Assembly (NCBI GenBank): GCA_029204225.1
Contig: CM055092.1
Coordinates: 65,882,923-65,946,922 of the forward strand
Length of the DNA: 64,000 nt
Source: Diphasiastrum complanatum
Taxonomy: Eukaryota; Streptophyta; Lycopodiopsida; Lycopodiales; Lycopodiaceae
Direction of reading: 5' to 3'
Part shown: piece after piece, positions 48,380-62,454 of the stretch
Layout: each line of letters opens with the position of its first letter
How positions within the stretch are numbered: position 1 is the first letter of the stretch
Translations under genes and position numbers: made by a program
Notes under the pieces: model-generated
What the model was told of the DNA's origin: nothing
What the model saw: only the letters and a program-made list of their open reading frames with translations
The model's database searches: none

Positions 48380-50467
48380 CTTTCTTACGTGGATCTATTG
48401 ATATGCGTTGCACTCATGATTGCCTCCAGGAAATTAACTTGATTGGAGAATCCAACTCTTAACGGTTGATCTCTATCGGTGTTTTGGAGCTCCAATAAGT
48501 CTCTCTACATACCAATATTCTTAATGAGTTTAGCTATAATGAAAAATCCTTATCAGCGCGTCGCTTTTCGCGATACAAAGAATGGCATGTTGTTTAGCAG
48601 TACAATCTAGTTGTACAATCTAGTCCTTGCTTATTAGATTGCGTCCAACTCCAACTTGAATTCTAATGACAATATAATTTGAGAGTGCTTAGAGCTCAGC
48701 ACGCATGCATGAGTCATTTGAGCTGTGAAAGCTCATAAGCCGAGACACACTTTATCACAGCATTGCTGGCTGGTAATTGATGGGAAGGTGTATGATGTGA
48801 CAAAATGGTACCACTTCTTATCTTGTCTTCCAAAAGTCCTGTAGGAATTCTGCGCTGTTGCGTCTTTAGTTTATGAAATTAATTTCAACATTCTCCTTCA
48901 CATGAGCATTCTGGTCGACGCGCGTAGAGAGCTACGGCCAGTTTCTAATCATGAGCGGGATAATTATGCATCGTACTTCATATTTTATATATGCCCTTGG
49001 ATGGTAGCTGAACATATGCACTAGACTGATCCATGGGCTCTGCTAACAGGGTGCCAAAGCATCCTGGAGGAAGTCTTCTTCACGTGCGAGCAGGGCAAGA
49101 TTCGACATATTTATTCAACTCCTATCATCCACTTTATGTATGGTATATACATGCTAAGCATGCTCTTATTTGTAAGGAAACTAAGAAAGTAATATACTGA
49201 TAGTTAGCTATTTTCCACACAATTTCCTGATTAGCATTGTGTGTCCAATGCTTAAACAATAATCTCCTTCAAATTTAGTAAGCCTTTTGAGTTGGAGGAC
49301 AAGATACCAAAAAGACGATAGCTGATGCAGAGAGACGCATACAAAGAATAGACATAGAAATCTAAGCTAGATGGTATAGAATACTAGAAAGTCTATAACT
49401 CAACAGTACATGAAGTCATAGATTGTGTCCACTGATCTTTTGTGCTTATGTCCTAAAGTCCTTGACATCTTCCAACGACTATCAGGAAATTCTTGGACCA
49501 GTACTGTGTTGGTGAAATAGATGCCAGCGATGAGGACTTAAGCATGATCAATGTGGAGTACTTGGACACTGTGAAAGAACCCTTTTATTTGGCTTTGAAA
49601 GAGCGCGTTGAGGCTTATTTTCATAGGAACAAGGTACTTTCATGTATTTTCTTACACATTGCAACATATTTCCTACATCAGTTGACAGGCTTTTACAATT
49701 GTGGATTGTTAAGATTTGTTATTTCAGCAGTTGTGACCTATATTTGTTGTCTTTACCACAAGACTTAGTGCACGTTTGAAATGTCATTAGTCAAAGGACG
49801 TCGAGGTTGGAGCCTAAACCTACCTCGCCACAATAAGCAACTCTACTCAACTCGCCCCACAAGATATATAGGACCTCTAATCAAAGGCATTTTCCTTCCT
49901 AAAATTCATAAATGAGTTATTTTCAATCCACTTAAAATACTCAATATAAAAGCTATAATTTAGTAGTAATTCCTTCTTTCCGAAAAGTCATTAGGCCTTC
50001 ACATCATTTTATCTTTATGCTAAATATATAAATGTTTGTATGAAATGTAAAAATCTAATGATCATTTTCTAATTGAAAACGATGCAGGTGAATCCAAGGG
50101 TGCATTCACACTTGTTTAGCAAGTCAGCTGTGATCTTAGCATTGTATTTGCTCTTCTACTATGTGATGTTTTTCCAAGTCCAAAATCCTATCATTTCTTC
50201 TATATATGCTATAATTGCATTTGGATACATATCAGCGCATATCGCGATGAATACTATGCATGACGGCAACCATGGTGCGTGTCCAATTTTCTTGCTTTTG
50301 GATACATTTTACAACTACTAGTTTCTATGTATATGTGTATTTGATAAAGGATAGAAATATCATAGCCAAAATGCTCATTTTGTGCATGTAAAGAACATTC
50401 AATAAGAGACTTGGATGTTTGGCTCTCTTAGGAGAACATAAAACAAGTTAATGTAAAGAAAACCTTT
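48380..50467 (+). pseudogene. Desaturase copy Psi2: end of exon 1 and exons 2-4
   Basis: Same 5' deletion as Psi1 and Psi3 (TATCACAGC joined to ATTGCTGG). Remaining pieces: exon 1 end 48762-48807, exon 2 49050-49142, exon 3 49486-49633, exon 4 50088-50274 (3 bp longer than in copy A, adding one residue). HPGG and the first His box HDGNH survive and splice borders are intact. Intron 2 is only 343 bp; intron 3 has about 180 bp that copies A and B lack. The copy breaks off in intron 4 at about 50467. No promoter, start or exons 5-13. Confidence 0.9.
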
Positions 50468-50876
50468 AAAGGGCATTTTCGCTGGTTTGTTGTCTTTGTC
50501 TTGAACTGAACTTTGCTTGTCGTTGTTTGTAGGACCCTTAGCCTTTGGACCTTTCTTTGAAACTTAAGTCAGTGCCTTAAAGGTACCTGGGCATCTTTTA
50601 TTAATCATGATATAAATTACATTTCATCATTACAATATGGCAAAAAACTGCCATTTAATAAAACTACTTAGCAACTGTCGATATTATCATCCATCAAAGT
50701 TACTGATGAGTGTTACTAGAAATAGCTTATTGCTATTTAACAAACTTATTAAAAATAGTAACGTAATAAAAATAGCTCTAATTTGTCTGATATAACTGTC
50801 ATTTGAAAATTGATTATGACATTTGAACATGCCATAGAATTTCATAGCTACTCTTTAACATAGCCACATTCGTATA
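50468..50876. other. Unrecognised AT-rich sequence after the Psi2 break
   Basis: Unrelated to the desaturase and found once in the window. Probably belongs with the transposon-like ORFs that follow on the minus strand. Confidence 0.4.
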
Positions 50877-52206
50877 TCAGTTAAAAGTGGCATAATAGCA
50901 GATTTTGCACATATGAGATGCATCTAGCACATTTTCTTTTCGAAAATCAGCATCAATGATTATAGCTGATGAATTTTTGAAATTTTGACCAAAAAAATGC
51001 ACTATACTACCAGTCCTCTTTCTCCAGTAGGAAGGCCTGCCTCTCTGGCTTTCACTACATCTTGGACTCGATTTGTGGTGGCTCATCATAGCTCCCATCC
51101 GGCACCTCATCAATTTCCATGCGAATTCCATGTCCTAGGATGGGACAAGGAACTCACTACGTAGTTGGTCAATGACGCGATTCTTGCGGTCATCACTGAC
51201 ATCGCACCAGTCACAAAAGATGTCTCTAGAAAAATGGATATACATGAGCTCTCTCATGCACGTGATGACTCTCTTGCCACGGTTATTCTCAATGATGTGA
51301 CCATCTCTGTCTATGTCATATGATGGCAGTATGGTAGCTGGTGGCGATGTGGCCATGGCAGTGTCTACGGGGGTGCCCTCCGGTATGGGAGATGTGGCCA
51401 TGGGAGTGTCCATGGGGGTGGCCTCAGGTATGAAAGATGTCTCGTCGATGGGAGAGTACTGATGTTGTGGGGTACCAAGGGGAGAATAGCCAATGGGGGG
51501 TGTCTGGAGAAGAGAATATATAGGGGGGGACTAGGGTGGAGTGGGCTGAAAACCCCACGGTGAAACGTGACCCCACGGCGTATAGTCGGGAGGAAATGAC
51601 TCAGTGGCAAGGGAGAGAAAATGTGAGGGGTGAAAGTGGGAGTGCTTGGAATTTGAGATGTGATAGATGTAGGAGCTGCAGTATCGTGTGACGTACGTGC
51701 TACCTCCTGGGTCAACGTATCTCGAAGTAGGGACTCCCTACGACGAGATGAGCTACGCGGACGTGCAAGTTTCATGACCACGTCAGGGTCATCACCACAT
51801 CCTCTGCAATAGGAGACACCAAGGCGGCTCCTCCTCCTCTCCCGAGAGTGTCGGGGGGAAGCACTGGCAGTAGTGACATGGGTGGGGGTGCGACCCTCGT
51901 CGGAGTGACCCTCACGGGAAGAGAAAACATGTGACTGGTCTACATGAGGAGTGTACTGAATCTCCTCGGTCGATGATGTGTACTCAACCAATCGAGAGGA
52001 GCTACGAGCCTCGTGTTGAGCCCTCAAGCGCTGTAAGACCCTATCTTGCTATGAGGAAGACAATTGGTTAAGATAACGAATGAGCTCACTCTCGCCCATA
52101 GAGGAAAGGCGGGATTACCCGCGACTATGGCCTGACCTCTGACTAGGGGATCCAGTTTCTGACATAATGGGTGCAGCAGAATAAGAGGGATAAATACTGA
52201 AGACAA
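50877..52206 (-). mobile_element. Probable Ptta/En/Spm-type plant transposon ORF region, degenerate
   Basis: Minus-strand order: a Ser/Pro/Arg-rich frame (52206-51365), then 51413-51135 with RGKRVITCMRELMYIHFSRD, FCDWCDVSDDRKNRVIDQL and RSEF, then 51131-50877 with RPSYWRKRTGSIVHFFG. The pattern W-x-V-x(4-5)-K-x-x-I plus a later basic R...TGS motif resembles the plant Ptta/En/Spm transposase-associated family found with CACTA elements. The frames overlap out of phase, so the gene is broken. I found no CACTA termini. The assignment is by motif memory only. Confidence 0.4.
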
Positions 52207-52247
52207 CCAATGGGAGTCTTAAAACTTAGTAAGAAAAAAACATCATC

Positions 52248-52399
<152 letters not shown>

Positions 52400-52439
52400 C
52401 CATCGTGGGCTTAAAAAAATAGAGTATTGTGAAACAAAC

Positions 52440-52859
52440 GCCAAAACTTTCATGTATACCGCCTCATAGCTACAATGTCAATACCAACACATATGTATTG
52501 TCATATTCACGACCATTTCCTATTCAAACAACAATGATGACCCAAATTAAACCACACTGAGGAGTAGACATCAGTAGGAGGCTCATTGGCCCCGCAAGTG
52601 ACTCGTACGTAACGAGGGGGTGTCTATCCTATATATGAAGAGATCAAAGAGGAACATGGTGTGTAGGCCCATGGCAATCCTTGAATCTGACGGTTCATAG
52701 CATCGAAGAGAGAAAAAGATGCTGCTACTTCAAATCAACACTTCGAAGTGGTTACAAGTAAACACTTGTTTGAATCTAGATGAACCTCATGCAACCTTTT
52801 AGAGCTATTGAGCTTGAAGTAGCAACCACACTTTTCTCATTTCGATGTGGTGAACCATG
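52440..52859. other. Nothing recognised
   Basis: Single-copy sequence between the CT array and the tandem repeat block; only short ORFs. Confidence 0.5.
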
Positions 52860-53646
52860 AGGTTCAAGAATTTCAACGGCCTGCACACCATATGCCTCTT
52901 TGGTCTCTCCATTTTTAGGCAAGACACCCAATCGGCACAGACAACTCGATCAAGGAGCTAGGTAGCCCCCCTTGCATCCTCAATGGATTCGTGTGTTCAC
53001 CAATATTGTTAAGGTTATGGTTTGTGGTTAATTGGATATGGAAAAATGATTTATATGTTGGTATTGCCCTCGTAGCTTTGACTCAATATTTATAAAAGCT
53101 CGGACTATGCTACGGGAACCACGCATGCACACACACACACACATGAATAAATCAAGATCCTACAAAGCAGGCTAGCATGAACTAGTAAACATGAAACATA
53201 AACGAACAACATCACACATGCGCACACACACCCTAAACCCTAAAATCTAAGCACACATGAGGAGAAAAAAGAAAGGTCATGGTAGAGTGCTAACCTAAAC
53301 TCCCGAACCGATCGGTTATATCCTACTCCAGAATGTCACCACATGCTCCCTCCTACGGCCTTTGGGCTTTCTTGTGGAACTAATCATCCAACAAGAAACA
53401 TTTGAACCATGCCTTTAACGGAAGAAAACAAGGGCTACACACCTTCCTAGAATTGGGAGTGTTGGTTACCTTTAACTCTTTCATGATCTCTCTCTCTCCC
53501 TTTCTACAAAACGTGCATCTACAACAAAAGATGGGAGATAAATATTTATGTAAAAGTTTATGAGTAGAGGTTTGTAATCTAGCATCTATGAGCTGGTAAC
53601 AATCTAGCATATAATGTGTTTATAATCTAAAAAAAATGTATGAGCA

Positions 53647-53726
53647 GAGGTCGGAATCGACCTCGGAATAACATATGGTATATTTAATTAAACAAAAACA
53701 CATATTCCGAGGTCTATTCCGACCTC
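53647..53726. repeat. 80-nt hairpin, best-conserved copy
   Basis: 23 of 24 arm bases pair (GAGGTCGGAAT...GGAATA against its complement), with a ~32-nt AT-rich loop. It has the most complete stem of the eight copies. Confidence 0.85.
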
Positions 53727-53960
53727 CACTTATCAACAGATTTATCAACAAAAAGTACAAATTTCTAAGATTTGTTTTCGTTAATGCTAATGAAAATAAA
53801 ATTGAATGTAGACCTACACTACAGAACGTGCATCTACAACAAAAGATGGGTGATACATATTTATGTATAAGTTTATGAGAAGAGGTATATAATCTAGCAT
53901 CTATGAGCTGGTAATAATCTAGCATATAATCTATTTATGATTTGAAAAAATGTATGAGCA

Positions 53961-54040
53961 CAGGTCGGAATACACCTCGGAATAACAGATGGTATACTGA
54001 ATTAAACAAAAATACATATTCCGAGGTCTGTTCTGACCTC
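53961..54040. repeat. 80-nt hairpin, copy 4
   Basis: Same arms with several mismatches (CAGGTCGG..., CACCTCGGAATA). The loop keeps AACAGATGGTATA. Confidence 0.7.
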
Positions 54041-54170
54041 CACTGATTCCCACCCCACTTATCAATAGATTCATCAACAAAAAGTACAGATTTCTTTCTA
54101 GGATGTATAGATCTGTTTTCATAAATACTAATGAAAATAAAATTGAATGTAGTTCTACATCAACAAAACG

Positions 54171-55614
<1,444 letters not shown>

Positions 55615-56398
55615 GAGGTTCAAGAATGTCAACGGCCTGCACACCATATGCCTCTTTGGTGTCTCCATTTTTAGGCAAGACACCCAATCGGCACAGACAA
55701 CTCGATCAAGGAGCTAGATAGCCCCCCTTGCATCCTCAATGGATTCGTGTGTTCACCAATATTGTTAAGGTTATGGTTTGTGGTTAATTGGATATGGAAA
55801 AATGATTTATATGTTGGTATTGCCCTCGTAGCTTTGACTCAATATTTATGAAAGCTCGGACTATGCTACGGGAACCACGCATGCACACACACACATGAAT
55901 AAATCAAGATCCTACAAGGCAGGGTAGCATGAACTAGTAAACATGAAACATAAACGAACAGCATCACACATGCGCACACACACCCTAAACCCTAAAATCT
56001 AAGCACACATGAGGAGAAAAAAGAAAGGTCATGGTAGAGTGCTAACCTAAACTCCCGAACTGTACGGTTATATCCTACTCTAGAATGTCACCACATGCTC
56101 TCTCCTACGGCCTTTGGGCTTTCTTGTGGAACTAATCATCCAACAAGAAACATTTGAATCATGTCTCTAACGGAAGAAAACAAGGGCTACACACCTTCCT
56201 AGAATTGGGAGTGTTGGTTACCTTTAACTCTTTCATGACCTCTCTCTCTCCCTTTCTACAAAACGTGCATCTACAACAAAAGATGGGAGATAAATATTTA
56301 TGTAAAAGTTTATGAGTAGAGGTTTGTAATCTAGCATCTATGAGCTGGTAACAATCTAGCATATAATGTGTTTATAATCTAAAAAAAATGTATGAGCA

Positions 56399-56478
56399 GA
56401 GGTCGGAATCGACCTCGGAATAACATATGGTATATTGAATTAAACAAAAACACATATTTTGAGGTATATTCTGACCTC
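56399..56478. repeat. 80-nt hairpin, copy 5
   Basis: The 5' arm is identical to 53647; the 3' arm is TATTTTGAGGTATATT..., so pairing is weaker. Confidence 0.7.
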
Positions 56479-56712
56479 CACTTATCAACAAATTTATCAA
56501 CAAAAAGTACAAATTTCTAAGATTTGTTTTCATTAATCCTAATGAAAATAAAATTGAATGTAGACCTACACTACAGAACGTGCATCTATAACAAAATATG
56601 GGTGATAAATATTTATGTAAAAGTTTATGAGAAGAGGTATATAATCTAGCATCTATGAGTTGGTAACAATCTAGCATATAATCTATTTATGGTCTGAAAA
56701 AATGTATGAGCA

Positions 56713-56792
56713 TAGGTCGGAATCCACCTCGGAATAATAGATGGTATACTGAATTAAACAGAATTATATATTTCGAGGTCTGTTCTGACCTC
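56713..56792. repeat. 80-nt hairpin, copy 6
   Basis: The arms still align, with several mismatches on both sides (TAGGTCGG..., TATTTCGAGGTC). Confidence 0.65.
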
Positions 56793-56922
56793 CACTGATT
56801 CCCACCCCACTTATCAATAGATTCATCAACAAAAAATACAGATTTCTTTCTAGGACGTGTAGATCTGTTTTCATAAATCCTAATGAAAATAAAATTGAAT
56901 GTAGTTCTACATCAACAAAACG

Positions 56923-57045
<123 letters not shown>

Positions 57046-57671
57046 AAGCATGAAACATAACTAATACACAACACATAAATTCTGATCCTATAAATTAAAA
57101 TAAAAGGACTAGATTAAGATCCCACAAATCAGAGTAAAAACTAGTAAGCTTGAAACATTAATTATGTATACCATGAATTGTTGAGAGTGGGGATCATTTT
57201 TTTTCATGGGCCAATTATGGAGTTCCCCAGTGGGTTCATAAAAACACTAGTGGAGAAGTGTCATCATTTCAATGACAAACGTAATCAAGAAAGGAGCATG
57301 AAGGCCTCAATGTGGTGAAAGAATCTAAAAAATGTGGCGATGTTGAGTCACATTTTGTTCATAATCTAGTAGTGTTCGGACACAAATTGCATCACACACC
57401 CACATGCACACACACACCCTAAACCCTAAAATCTAAAGACACACGAGGAGAAAAAAAAAAGAACATAGTAGAGTGCTAATCAAAACTTCCAAACCGTACA
57501 GTTATATCCTATTCCAAAATGTCACCACATGCTCCCTCCCTATGGTGTTTGGGTTTTCTTGTGGAACTTTTCGTCCAACAAGAAACATTTGAACCACGCC
57601 TTTATCTGAAGAAAACAAGGGCTACACACCTTCTTAGAATTAGGAGTGTTGGTTACTTTTAACTATTTCAT

Positions 57672-57673
<2 letters not shown>

Positions 57674-57739
<66 letters not shown>
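57674..57739. repeat. CT microsatellite, 33 units
   Basis: 66 bp of TC in an R700 unit. Confidence 0.97.
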
Positions 57740-57743
<4 letters not shown>

Positions 57744-58368
57744 TCCATATCCCTCGCTCTCTATTTCTAAGCATGAAACATAACCAATACACAACACATA
57801 AATTATGATCCTGTAAATTAAAATAACAAGACTAGATTAAGATCCCACAAATCAGAGTAAAAACTAGTAAGCTTGAAACATTAATTATATATACCATGAA
57901 TTGTTGAGAGTGGGGATCATTTTTTTTCTTGGGCCAACTATGGAGTTCCCCAGCGGGTTCATAACACTGGTGGAGAAGTGTCGTCATTTCAATGACAAAC
58001 ACAATCAAGAAGGCATCATGAAGGCCTCAATGTGGCGAAAGAATCTAAAAAATGTGGCGAGGTTGAGTCACATTTTGTTCATAATCTAGCAGTGTTCAAG
58101 CACAAATTGCATCTCACACGCACACGCACACACACCCTAAACCCTAAAATCTAAACACACACAAGGAGAAAAAAAAGAAAGAACATAGAAACTCCCAAAC
58201 CGTACGGTTAAATCCTATTCCAGAATGTCACCACATGCTCCCTCCCAATGGCGTTTGGGCTTTCTCGTGGAACTTATCGTCCAACAAGAAACATTTGAAC
58301 CACGCCTTTATCGGAAGAAAACAAGGTCTACACACCTTTCTAGAATTGGGAGTGTTGGTTACCTTTAA

Positions 58369-58373
<5 letters not shown>

Positions 58374-58461
<88 letters not shown>
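58374..58461. repeat. CT microsatellite, 44 units
   Basis: 88 bp of TC in an R700 unit. Its orthologous position in the left block (1425-1440) has 8 units. Confidence 0.97.
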
Positions 58462-58463
<2 letters not shown>

Positions 58464-58929
58464 GCTCTACATATCCCTCGCTCTCTATTTCTAAGCATGA
58501 AACATAGCCAATACACAACACATAAATTATGATCCTGTAAATTAAAATAATAGGACTAGATTAAGAATCTACAAATCAGAGTAGCACGAACTAGTAAGCT
58601 TGAAACATTAATTATGTATACCACAAATTGTTGAGAGTGGGTTTTCTTAGGCCAACTATGGAGTTCCCCAGCGGGTTCATAAAAACACTGGTGGAGAAGT
58701 GTCATCATTTCGAGGACAAACGCAATCAAGAAGGCAACATGAAGGCTTCAATGTGGTGAAAGAATCTAAAAATTGTCTTGGCGTTGAGTCACATTTTGTT
58801 CATTTTGATGTATCAACTGGGGCGGAAATTTTGTAATCTTGATATGTCAGTTGAGGTGGTAATAATCTAGCATTGTTTAGGCACAAATTGTCAATGTTTA
58901 TTAGAGATCTGTTTTTGAATGTAAGTGCA

Positions 58930-59009
58930 GAGGTTGAAATGGACCACGGAATAAAAAATGGTATATAGCCTTTAACAAATCCAGATATTCCGAGGTCTGT
59001 TCCGACCTC
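58930..59009. repeat. 80-nt hairpin, copy 7
   Basis: Same geometry as 1909-1988; the 5' arm has GAGGTTGAAAT and GGACCACGG changes, while the 3' arm is consensus. Confidence 0.7.
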
Positions 59010-59258
59010 CACTAATTCCCACCCATTGTCAACAGGTTCATCAATATATGTAGAGGTTTGTTTTTAAAATGTGTACATGTATTTTCATAAATCCTAATGT
59101 AAAATAAAATTGAATATATTCCTACATTACAAAACCTTGCATCTACAACAAAAGATAGGAGATAAACATTTATGAGCAGAGGTATATAATCTAGTAGTTA
59201 TGAGCAGGTAATAATTTAGCATATAATCTATTTATGAATTGTAAAAAATCCATGAGCA

Positions 59259-59325
59259 GAGGTCGGAATGGACCTCGGAATAACAAATGGTATATTGTCT
59301 TCAAGCTTAGACAGATATTCCGAGG
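59259..59325. repeat. Hairpin copy 8, 3' arm truncated
   Basis: The 5' arm is consensus; the 3' arm is TATTCCGAGG followed by TTCACTG. Confidence 0.65.
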
Positions 59326-59579
59326 TTCACTGATTCCCACCCCAGTTGATAGATGTACCCATTATCAACAGATTCATGAATATAAGTACAGATTTTTTTC
59401 TAGGATGTGCAAATATGTTTTCATAAATCCTAATGAAAATAAAATTGAATATAGTTCTATACTACAAGATTGGATCTACAACAAAAAATAGGAGACAAAT
59501 TACTACAATATTGTACAAGTACCTAGAACTGCTACTAGTTGTGTTAGTCAACTGCTTGGATGATGTTAGAGCCCAAAAA

Positions 59580-60770
59580 TCGGCATAAAAAACTGCAAAA
59601 CAATTTCATATCAAGAACCCTTGTAACAAATCCTCATGGGAAAATTTCTTCCCAAAAAAAACACCCAAGCTTTACAAAAGTATCATAAAATTCACGGATC
59701 TGTCATTTGAAAGATCAAAATGGCAGCAGAGGATGGAACAGACGTCAGAATAGACACTGGTACGCTATTAGAACTAGCATCATTTATTTCGAACTCTATT
59801 CCGACCTTGAAAGTACCTCAGGAAGCTGCTATGATGATCTGTCTGAAATGCTATGATGAATATTGGTCTAGTATCCAATAATGAAATCTGCAAAGCAAAA
59901 ATCAGTATTGTAGTTTGTTTAGTTTAGTATCACAAAAAATAGTTGCAACAAATCAATTTTACAAAAAGAGCAACAAATATCCATATGCAATCCAGCATAT
60001 CCACCAAAACATTGGCAGGAGGATCTGGCATCAGCCATCGGAATAGGGGCCGATTTAACAAATCCAACAGATCCGTATATTCCGATGGGTATTCGGACTC
60101 TCTGAAGTCTGGATCTACAGCACCCTCAACTATGGATCTACATCGCCCTCATCCAGCACCCTCACCTGGAATAGCCTTCGGAATAGCAAATATTGCAGAT
60201 CCGCCTATTCCGATGGTCTTTCTGACTTGTTTGCTTCCTCAAAATTGGATCCACTGACTCCTTTGCCACGGAGGAAAGCCTGCATAGAAAACGTGGTGTC
60301 AATAAAACCAAGCTGAGATCACATTGAGATGGATACTATGATGCTAGAGAAAGAGAGAGTGAGAAAGGATATTACCTTGCATCCAACAAATCAAAAGCCT
60401 CCATCCTCCACTTTCCCATTTTGAAAGCAAAGAGCAATAGCAAGAGAAGCAAGAGGAGCACTCAAATGTGAGGAGAATAAGGAGAGCAAGGAGGATAAAG
60501 TGGGTGAACAAGGATCAACAAACAAGAGAGAGGAGAAAGGCAGCAGGTACGTCCCTTGATTCCATCACCCACTCCTCTTCCCTCTTCGAAAATGCCGCGA
60601 AAAATGTCAGCGCTCCTCTCTCTTTATAAGAGCTCATCTCTGCTCTTAAGTCTTTGAATAGCAATGGACGGGTGTCAATATAAGGATTTGCAAAGACAAA
60701 TTTCAAATGAGAGTAGAAACCTAAGAAAAACATCTTCTGAGAAGAAAAGTCAAGGGTGAAGAAATTAAGT
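59580..60770. other. ~1.2-kb segment unique to the right flank, no gene recognised
   Basis: It interrupts sequence that is continuous at about 2566 in the left flank. ORFs at 59943-60257 (+, 104 codons) and 60515-60733 (-, 72 codons) have no recognised domain. It holds diverged relatives of the H310 hairpin: a perfect 11-bp CCATCGGAATA/TATTCCGATGG pair (60035-60088), a second CGGAATAG/CTATTCCG pair (60174-60216) and a weak one (59725-59806). No terminal repeats seen. Confidence 0.55.
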
Positions 60771-61912
60771 CCTCAAGATCATGATGGCATGCTTTTGGTG
60801 GCAAATCTCAATGTAAATGAATGATGTTCAAAACTTGTTTTGATGTAATATATGGAGCATGTTGCATTCCACAACATACGGAACAAAATGCCACAGACAC
60901 CGAAAAATGTTAGGAATGGGCTTCCATGTACATGCCCATAGAGATATTCAAGTTTGGAGCAAGTTTAGATCGATTTGGTCAATCGACTACATATGATAAG
61001 AGAATGAACTTTAAAAATTTTACTTCTAGACCACATCTAATTTCCTTCCTGAGTATGAAATGAATGTATAAGGAAGGCCCCCACACGAGGGTCTTCCTTT
61101 TCTTTAAGCCTAGCCTCAAGGGCATCAAAACCAACCAAAACCTAGAGCACATAAATCTTCACGCTTGGTAACGTTCAAACTTCATGCAAAGTCATGAAAA
61201 TCTACTCAGATTTAGATTATATGTTCTAAAGGCATCTTTAGAGGCAGAATATGCACCTTGACTTCTCTCTCCATCATTTCAAAACTTTGTTATAATATAA
61301 TTCTCTCTTCGAAAACTAGCATTATCTCTCCAAAACAAAGATTCTCTTTCCTTGCACCTACCCGCTCACCTACTAATTAATTAAGCAAAGGAAGTCCCTA
61401 AGAGTCCCCTCCTTGGGCCTTCCACCTGCTCGGGCGCGGAGTTGCCTCCTAGGATGGGACAACATTCCCCCAACTAAAAGTTATCTAGTTATTTTGATTT
61501 TCTATTATGTAAGCCATAAGAGTCATAAACCTTGGCCGCGGGCTGGTTGCAAACTGAAAGGAGTCTTGAGTCCTTGACAATACATAGCACAAATCTGAAT
61601 AGTCAAAAAGTTAAATTAGTTCGTATTCAAAACTCACATGACTTTGTCATGACATGCTGCATGACAAAGTCTACTGTCATGAGAGACTGTCATGACCCGT
61701 CTCTTAAGAGACGCTAAATGGCATGGCGAGAGAACAAGAATGGAAACCCAATCCTGCAATATGTCTCACTGATTTCTACTTACTTCGATGCCATCTTTCA
61801 TAACATATTGCGATATTTCTTAGATTATATTGAGTATTGATTAATGCTTATAGTTACACGTAACAGCGCAGAGTCAGAGACGTTAAAATGGTCGTCCTGA
61901 CTTGTTCATGAC
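60771..61912. other. Distal 5' flank of Psi3, no gene
   Basis: Counterpart of 2566-3632 upstream of copy A, with the hairpin at 61640-61671 kept and a short GTCATGAGAGACT duplication added beside it. Confidence 0.75.
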
Positions 61913-62164
61913 GTAATTGATGTTTGGGCTTGTAGCGGACAGGTGTCCCATTTTGATAGGCTCTGAACACAGATGTTCAGAGCCATAGCGCTTTGGTGAA
62001 GGGCCCGAAGGGCCAAAACTTCAAATATGCCCGGTAGCGGGCCGTGAGCAGGCCTGCTACACTCTGTAAAGGCAGCCTTCAATGCACCTCGCCGCAGGGC
62101 GGCTCGGTGCGTGAATGCTGCCTGCTACACACGGTAGCGGGCCTGCTCAGGCCCGCTACTAGTC
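61913..62164. repeat. 252-bp GC-rich, hairpin-rich segment, copy 2
   Basis: Same length and insertion point as 47824-48075. The 12-bp GTAGCGGGCCTG stem is perfect here too. Confidence 0.75.
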
Positions 62165-62454
62165 CATAGTGGGAAGTTTCTTAGTTCAGATCCTAATCAG
62201 AATTGTCGTTAATGTGATGAAGATTTGAAAGAAAGGAGCATAGAAAATTCCGCGATTCACAATTTTAAAATACTACTTACTTCAGATCTTACTCAGAATT
62301 GTCGTCGGTCTGATGGATATTCGAGAAAAAAACATGACCATAGAAATAAAAAAGGACCATAGAAATAAAATCCACCGAATCATAAATGTAAAAAAATAAT
62401 TTGTTCAGACTTAATCAGAATTGCGGTTAGTCTGATGAAGATTTGGCCATAGAA
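62165..62454. repeat. Shortened promoter-proximal tandem repeats of Psi3
   Basis: Nearly identical to 48076-48379, including the same internal deletions relative to copy A. Confidence 0.65.

Larger units (their letters stand above)
58880..59520. repeat. H310 dimer, last copy
   Basis: Counterpart of 1860-2520, with hairpins at 58930-59009 and 59259-59325 (3' arm truncated). About 95% alike by eye. Confidence 0.8.
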
